NCBI GenBank assembly: GCA_039881145.1
Contig: JAYKKI010000066.1
Location: forward strand, 10,741,001-10,805,000
Direction: 5' to 3'
Length of the DNA: 64,000 nt
Source of the DNA: Druceiella hillmani
Taxonomy: Eukaryota; Arthropoda; Insecta; Lepidoptera; Hepialidae
Shown here: piece by piece, positions 58,621-64,000 of the stretch
How the letters are laid out: every line of letters begins with the position of its first letter
Position numbering within the stretch: the first letter of the stretch is position 1
Notes under the pieces: generated by a model
The model's database searches: none
Seen by the model: the letters and a program-made list of their open reading frames with translations, nothing else
What the model was told of the DNA's origin: nothing
Made by a program: the position numbers and the translations under genes

Positions 58621-61231
58621 TCGAGAAAAACTAAGAAAGTTTCTTTGATCTTTTACTGGAATATTCTATTAAGTCTGAGATAATATATAACTTATGTTTA
58701 CATACATAGCGTACTTATCTGATAAAAAAAAATATTTTCACTGTATTATTGCGATAACTACAAGATTAACCCACATAAAATTCTATTATTTGTTTAAATC
58801 TTGTAACTAATAATATTTACGACATTTGCCTAATATAAATTGGTTCTAACTATGTATTTTAAATGGTTGCGACACCGTTCTTTGATTATTTTTATTAAAA
58901 TATTAATTTAATGATTATATAATACAATTTTTGCTTCACTGACCTATTTGGATTGAGAATAAATGTCATTTGTCATTTTTTGCAATCAGTATAAACTAAT
59001 GCTCTACACATTGGTTCTAATCTAAAAATAAAACATTATTCTTGATTATATAAATAGGTAAATTGTTGTGCGATATGTGGAAACGATTAGATATAGGCAA
59101 AATATTAGGTATTCACCTATTAAATAGTTTTATGTAAAAGTAGATTTAATTCAAAATATTTCTGATACATTTTTACCACTTTAATAATACATTATTTACT
59201 TCGTTTTGATAAAAACCAGCAGGACTTGAATTCGTCATTGCTTATTTCTCACGAAACCTTTTCCCCTGTAATCAGAATTTTTTTTCCCGTGTATGTAATA
59301 TTTTCCTTACGTAAAACTATTATTTATAAATATATTTGCTAAAATTCTGTGTTGAAATTTCGAACACAAAGTTAGTCGTATTCCATTCTATCCTTCTCGT
59401 TTTGTTTAAGCTTCATATATATTTTCTCTAATAATAGATTATAAGTGGAAATAAAAATGCAATTTTCTATTAATGTAATAAATAATGTTAGTAATTGTAT
59501 ATTATTTTTGGACATAGAAACATACGCCACGGTCATAATAAAAATACGCCACGTTTCCCAAGACAACCTATGTATTAATAATATAACTAGCATTAAGTTG
59601 AATAAAATAGTGTTATTAGTCATAGCGTATATTTTGATAGCTTTCATTTGTCTTGCTATTTGATAGCCACTATTTGTCTTGGAAGATAGACGACGGCTAT
59701 CAAGGCACATTTGCTTAGCAAGGATTCACAGAATTATCGTCTAGAAAGCTTTTTAAGTCTCACGTTTTACTTAAAGATATTTATAATTTTAAGAATTATA
59801 ATACAGGTTTTAACAGTAAGTTGAGGAGATTAATATAATTAACTACATTTAGTACAGAACATTTTGTCAATATCTCAATAATGTGGTGTTAACTACAAAA
59901 TATGTCATATTAGAGAAATTTAAATGAATCTAAATTGTATATGAAGGGTAAAAATAGCTTTGAAAGAAAATGTATATATATAAGAACGCAATACGGAAAC
60001 CAAATATGATTCTAATATACAGCAAGTTTATTTAACTGTATATTTATTTTTTTTGTTGAATTATTACATTTTGCTAAGTTAATTATAATTTATTGAATAT
60101 GTAGAACAATAATTTTGATTTGAAAATTAGATTAAAATTCCATATAAATCAGGAAACAATTATTTTTTTTCTATTTCATATATTTATTTCATGCGAATTG
60201 GCTTTTTGGAACTCATTTCTCACCAAAATTGCTAAAAAGAGGGCAAGTTTAGAAGATTCGTTCAAAACATTCACTTATGTTACGTTTAAACATTAAAAAA
60301 AGTGTTGAAGTACTCATTTCAAATTATTTAATTTAATAAGAAACAAACTTGACTAATATAATAGTAAAACAGAAATATTTAATCAACAAAACATAGCTTC
60401 AAATTCTTATACATTTTTTAGGTTACGACAAAGAGGCATTTCGCGTTCATTAATCTATCTGCGTTGAAATGTGTTTGTAAACGATTATTCTTGATGCTCT
60501 TCATACCGCATTTCGTAAAAATTCGAGACTTCCGATATTATGTTGATGAGATTATGGTTAAATGAACCCTTCTTAAGTCAAAAATAAAAATTAATCTAAT
60601 TAAAACGTTTTATTTCATAATTTTTATTACGTTACTAATAAACCTGTGCGTGAGAGCATATTTATTTGTATTTTGTATATGCATCATAAGTTTTCTCGTG
60701 GATTCTGATGGATCTGAAATATATAGGGTATACTTTATTGCAATTAACAAACTAAAAAAATATCAAATTTTGACATTTCAATACAAAGTACACTTACTTA
60801 TAACAAGTCTACTTTCATATTTTTTATAACGGGTAGCATCTTACAGAAAAATCCTCAGTCGCTTTATATCAATCGCAGATCCTAAAGTTCAAAACTTCGT
60901 TACTCTTTCAGCCGCACGTATGAACAAGAAATATCTAAAATGTACATAAATATTTCATGGTCCTTTTATTATTTGAGGCTATATACTAAAGTGCAATGGT
61001 TTTTTCTAATATTCGATATATTATGCCATATCATTTTAAAGATAATCAAAACGTGGTTTTAAGGCAGTATTACCGAATAAAAGCAAAAAAGATTCGCATC
61101 TATGGCCCTACAATGACGGGAGATAGTTTTCCCGATTTATTAAAAGGACATAGTTTTAAAATGATAATCAAATGCCTCAAGGGGTCCTAAAAATTTAAAA
61201 AAATTTGTCAGTTTGCTTATACCCGCGGTAG
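58621..61231. other. A+T-rich stretch with one long minus-strand frame
   Basis: The longest frame of the window (59372-59710, minus, 112 codons) lies here. It has two hydrophobic stretches (TILFNLMLVILLIH and LLTLFITLIENCIFIS) with basic residues after each. That would suit a membrane protein, but A+T-rich chance frames are also hydrophobic, and about one frame of this length is expected by chance in 64 kb. No start context, splice sites or family could be supported. The rest is featureless. Confidence 0.4.
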
Positions 61232-62135
61232 AAATGGATGGCGACTTGATAGAAACGTTGGACGACTCAGCTTCTCATTATTCTACAGTTACACGCTGGT
61301 GCTTCTTGCACTAGTTTAAGCTGGGCACAACATCTACAGAAAAAGAGCAATGTGAAGAACGGTCATCCACATTGCATACCGCAGAAAATGTTAAAATAAT
61401 CAAATATCTTGTATTATCTGAACAAAGAATGATCATTAGACCTTTAATGGATGTCATAAAGATTCCGTATAGCAGCATTCAGAAGATCTTTAATGACGCC
61501 TCCATAGGAATAAGATGTCGTCGCGTTGTGTACCGAAAACGTTAACCACCGAACAAAAAAAAAAGAAATGAGTCGAGATTACAACAACAACTCTTTAGGA
61601 CAACCAAGCTGACGTGGACAGCTTTTAAACCATGGATGAGACCTAGATCCATAATTTTGATTCTGAGACGAAACAATGCTTTACGACTTGGAAAAACCAA
61701 CTTCACCGACACAGAAGAAATACAAAGTCGCACGAAAGATTATGTCGCCCGTATTTCGGGATGCCGAGAGAATTGTAATGGTAGATTACCTGAAGTCACT
61801 ATTGCAGGCTCTTACCTCGCAGACTAAACTATCAAAGAAAAAAGGTAAAGATAATTCCGAATAGGTGTGCTGTTTTACCAGGGCACTCAAAGGCGAAGTT
61901 GCGATGGCTACCATTCAAAAAACGGGTTTCAAATTACTCGAACACCCACCCTATTCTCCAGACTTAGCCCTCTACTTTTTTTTCAGCTTAAAAAGCAGTT
62001 CAAGGATTAGAAATATGAAGACATTTGTGAGCTGATGTTGCAGAAGCAGTTTGGCAGAGTCAAGATAAAGATATTTTTCAAAAGGAATCCGCACATTAGA
62101 GAAAAGATGGACTAAATATATTGACTTGTAATATT
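61232..62135 (+). pseudogene. decayed mariner transposase
   Basis: The plus strand carries a mariner (DD34D) transposase in pieces. The N-terminal DNA-binding part is DLIETLDDSASHYSTVTRW (about 61242), then TAENVKIIKYLVLSEQRM and PYSSIQKIFND (61380-61500). The first catalytic block, MDET (about 61632), has the following tryptophan turned into TAG. Later blocks are ERIVMVDYL (about 61770) and LLEHPPYSPDLA (about 61940), which keeps the third catalytic aspartate. The block with the second aspartate (about 61875-61890) is shortened by a deletion. The C-terminal piece TLEKRWTKYIDL ends near 62125. Expected length is about 345 aa and this remnant covers most of it. No terminal inverted repeats found. 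Confidence 0.88.
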
Positions 62136-63610
62136 GGCACTTCGAAATTATTTATTTAAATTGTATTTATAATTTCTTTATTTTTTATTGTTCTTTTTGC
62201 TTATAAAATTTTGGTTGCTTCCATTTACTGGTGCTATTTCTTCTCGTTAGATAATAATACGTATACGTTTATATATTTTTATACAATACTTGTGTTTAAT
62301 TGTAATTATTCATATCATTGTATACGGTATGTGTGCACATATATGTATGCGTGTATAAGTGTGTATAAGAACAAGAAATATTATATGACACATTAAGAAC
62401 ATCCTAAATAATAAGAAAAAAAAAGAATAATGAGAGAGCCTCAATAAAATTATTAAGTAGTTTGATTGTACTAATAATTACTCAAAGATTAAACCCTATT
62501 ACATTTATTTAGATAATTACAAACTCCTACATACATAAATAAATATCTGTATAGAAAGAATTTATTAAATAAGTTTGACTAATGGTGCTAATTAATCTAT
62601 TTACAAGGAAAACCTGAATATTATTCAAGCAATATCTTCGACTTACATTGAAGCTTTGCTAGACCGTTTTTGCCCCAGTAAACAGAAACGGCTTAACTTG
62701 ATTAAGGTTTATTCTAAAATATTCGCAAATAAAAGCCGGTTTATTGCAAGATATGATAATGAATACGATTAAAAGCTTACATGTGTTTGAGATGGGTTAC
62801 GGGATTAGGCCAAAATGATTACACCCATGTAGACGTAATTCTTTTTAAATGACAATGTGATGACAAGTTCAAAGTTTTTGCAATTCCTGTGAGATTGTAC
62901 TCCTTAATATTCTTTCTTTCGGATAATAAAATAAAGATGTGTTTACGTTTTATTTAATCATAGCTTCATGAGATTTACGTTAAGGGAAAAATTTGTTTTA
63001 CTTCATTCGTTTCACTGAAAACCTTTAAACGAGTTATTTTCGAAACTCTGAAGATAAATATTTATTAGATTAGCTTGCGAATATTTTAAATAATAAATAA
63101 ACTATATAATTTTTCCGAATTTACATAAACTATCATTGTGAAAAGTAACAACAATTTTTCATGACTAAGCTACTTATATGCAACATTTCATGGATAACCG
63201 TTGTACTGTTGAGACACAACTGGATGATAAAAGGATATGAAAATAAACCGCAATAAAAATATAAATATTAATTTAAATTAAGATGGAGACGTATATTGGT
63301 ATTGTATTTGGAAATAAAAGTAAGAATAAACTTTCCTCTTATAAACCATACTGGAAAAATATAATCAATCATATAATATATAGATCAGTACTAAGTGTAA
63401 AATATTTGCAAGAGATTTTATATTTCATATCCTGCCACAAACCAACAAAATTTACAATAATTTGTTCCAAATCACAAAGTGGGAAAGCTTTATCGAGGTT
63501 TGTTCCATAATAACATGAAATAAAGGCACTTCCACAAATTAATCTTTCTTGTTTTTCTTGATTTTTAATGAATTTTTTACTATCGCAAAAATATACTTAA
63601 TTTCAAAATG
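62136..63610. other. A+T-rich stretch without recognisable features
   Basis: TATG/TGTG-rich simple sequence near 62325-62365. The frames 62211-62396 and 63283-63510 are not recognised. Confidence 0.5.
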
Positions 63611-63745
63611 TAAATATTGAATATTCACAATTAAATGAAACTAAGTGATGTAGTATTATTTCTACTTTTTTTTATAATTTCTTTACCACGACCTAGATTT
63701 CGTTGTATTACAACATCTTCAGGTGGGATATTAGCAAAGATTAAC
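63611..63745 (-). repeat. palindromic hammerhead family, single arm
   Basis: One arm in minus orientation: outer end ATATTGAATATTCACAATTA, the tail blocks, then the ribozyme-like core. Similarity ends right after AGCAAAGATT, the same point where the two arms meet in the full copies. No second arm follows. This copy keeps the least damaged core of the family. Confidence 0.88.
63680..63740 (-). ncRNA. hammerhead-ribozyme-like motif, best preserved copy
   Basis: In minus-strand order: outer helix TCTTT, 9-nt internal loop GCTAATATC, inner stem I CCAC, core CTGAAGA, extra T, perfect stem II GTTGT-AAT-ACAAC, GAAA, short stem III (one T-G wobble) with CTAG loop, cleavage triplet GTC, inner stem I partner GTGG, a single T, outer helix partner AAAGA. 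Cleavage is predicted between plus positions 63690 and 63689. A stem I internal loop facing a small stem II loop is what natural fast-cleaving hammerheads use for tertiary contact. The very short stem III is typical of Penelope-like-element and retrozyme hammerheads, some of which act as dimers. Confidence 0.65.
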
Positions 63746-64000
63746 TCTTAGGAACATCCAACAGCATTTATATGTTTCAAACACAATAGCGGAAGCCTGG
63801 TTTGTGCGGGTTTTTTCATTGTTTATGTTAGTGAATTTATTGCAGGGGCGTAGTGTAGGTTTTATTATATTTCCGAGAGTTATACAATATACCAGTATTT
63901 TAGTGAGGGCAATAAATTCAATTGTTGTTATTATGTGAGGTTATACAATGCAAACTTTACGGTGTAAGTAATACAATTAAATGGAAGTTATTCTCGGTAA
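63746..64000. other. right edge of window, nothing recognised
   Basis: Somewhat less A+T-rich around 63795-63860, with no frame or repeat that can be named. Confidence 0.4.

Overview
This is a very A+T-rich stretch (roughly 70% by eye, not counted) with almost no long open frames. It looks like intergenic or intronic DNA from an animal nuclear genome, most likely an insect. The reasons are one eukaryotic nuclear tRNA gene with internal A and B boxes, many (TA)n runs, and a transposon set typical of insects: piggyBac, mariner, hAT, a DUF4817-type DNA transposon, Ty1/copia and RTE-like LINEs. The order of insect cannot be fixed from the sequence. I see no complete protein-coding host gene; longer frames are either transposon remnants or chance frames.

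Layout. 1-2.5 kb: a tRNA-derived SINE head, then a minus-strand piggyBac-like transposase remnant with a possible TTAA-flanked end at 2536. 4.4-4.7 kb: first copy of an unclassified interspersed repeat, with two more at 57.5-58.6 kb. 5.9 kb: decayed arm of a palindromic repeat family. 6.6-8.2 kb: decayed DNA transposon with long inverted repeats and a DUF4817-like reading frame. 10.9 and 19.2 kb: perfect hairpins. 13.7 kb: tRNA-Thr(UGU), minus strand. 17.0 kb: exact-period 65-bp tandem array. 24.2 kb: a 189-bp MITE. 29.6 kb: nested palindromes. 31.3, 48.5 and 55.7 kb: full palindromic elements; 23.6 and 63.6 kb: single arms. 31.9-34.5 and 37.6-41.4 kb: two old, diverged copies of one segment lying in tandem. 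34.8-35.7 and 43.9-44.8 kb: two decayed RTE-like LINE 3' ends. 45.5 kb: a hAT-type MITE with a perfect 8-bp target duplication. 46.9 kb: a foldback element. 50.6-55.0 kb: a nearly full-length minus-strand copia element that lost its reverse-transcriptase core. 61.2-62.1 kb: a decayed mariner.

Most interesting element. Each arm of the palindromic family carries a sequence that fits a type I hammerhead ribozyme: the core CTGAAGA, a 5-bp stem II hairpin, GAAA, a very short stem III and a GTC cleavage triplet. It also has a 4-bp stem I followed by an internal loop and an outer helix. The arms are joined head to head just upstream of the ribozyme, so each full element has one ribozyme-like motif per strand. 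Hammerheads with minimal stem III are known in Penelope-like elements and animal retrozymes; linking this family to them is inference. Several arms keep an intact core (63.7 kb minus, 55.8 kb plus, 48.6 kb plus) and others are visibly decayed.
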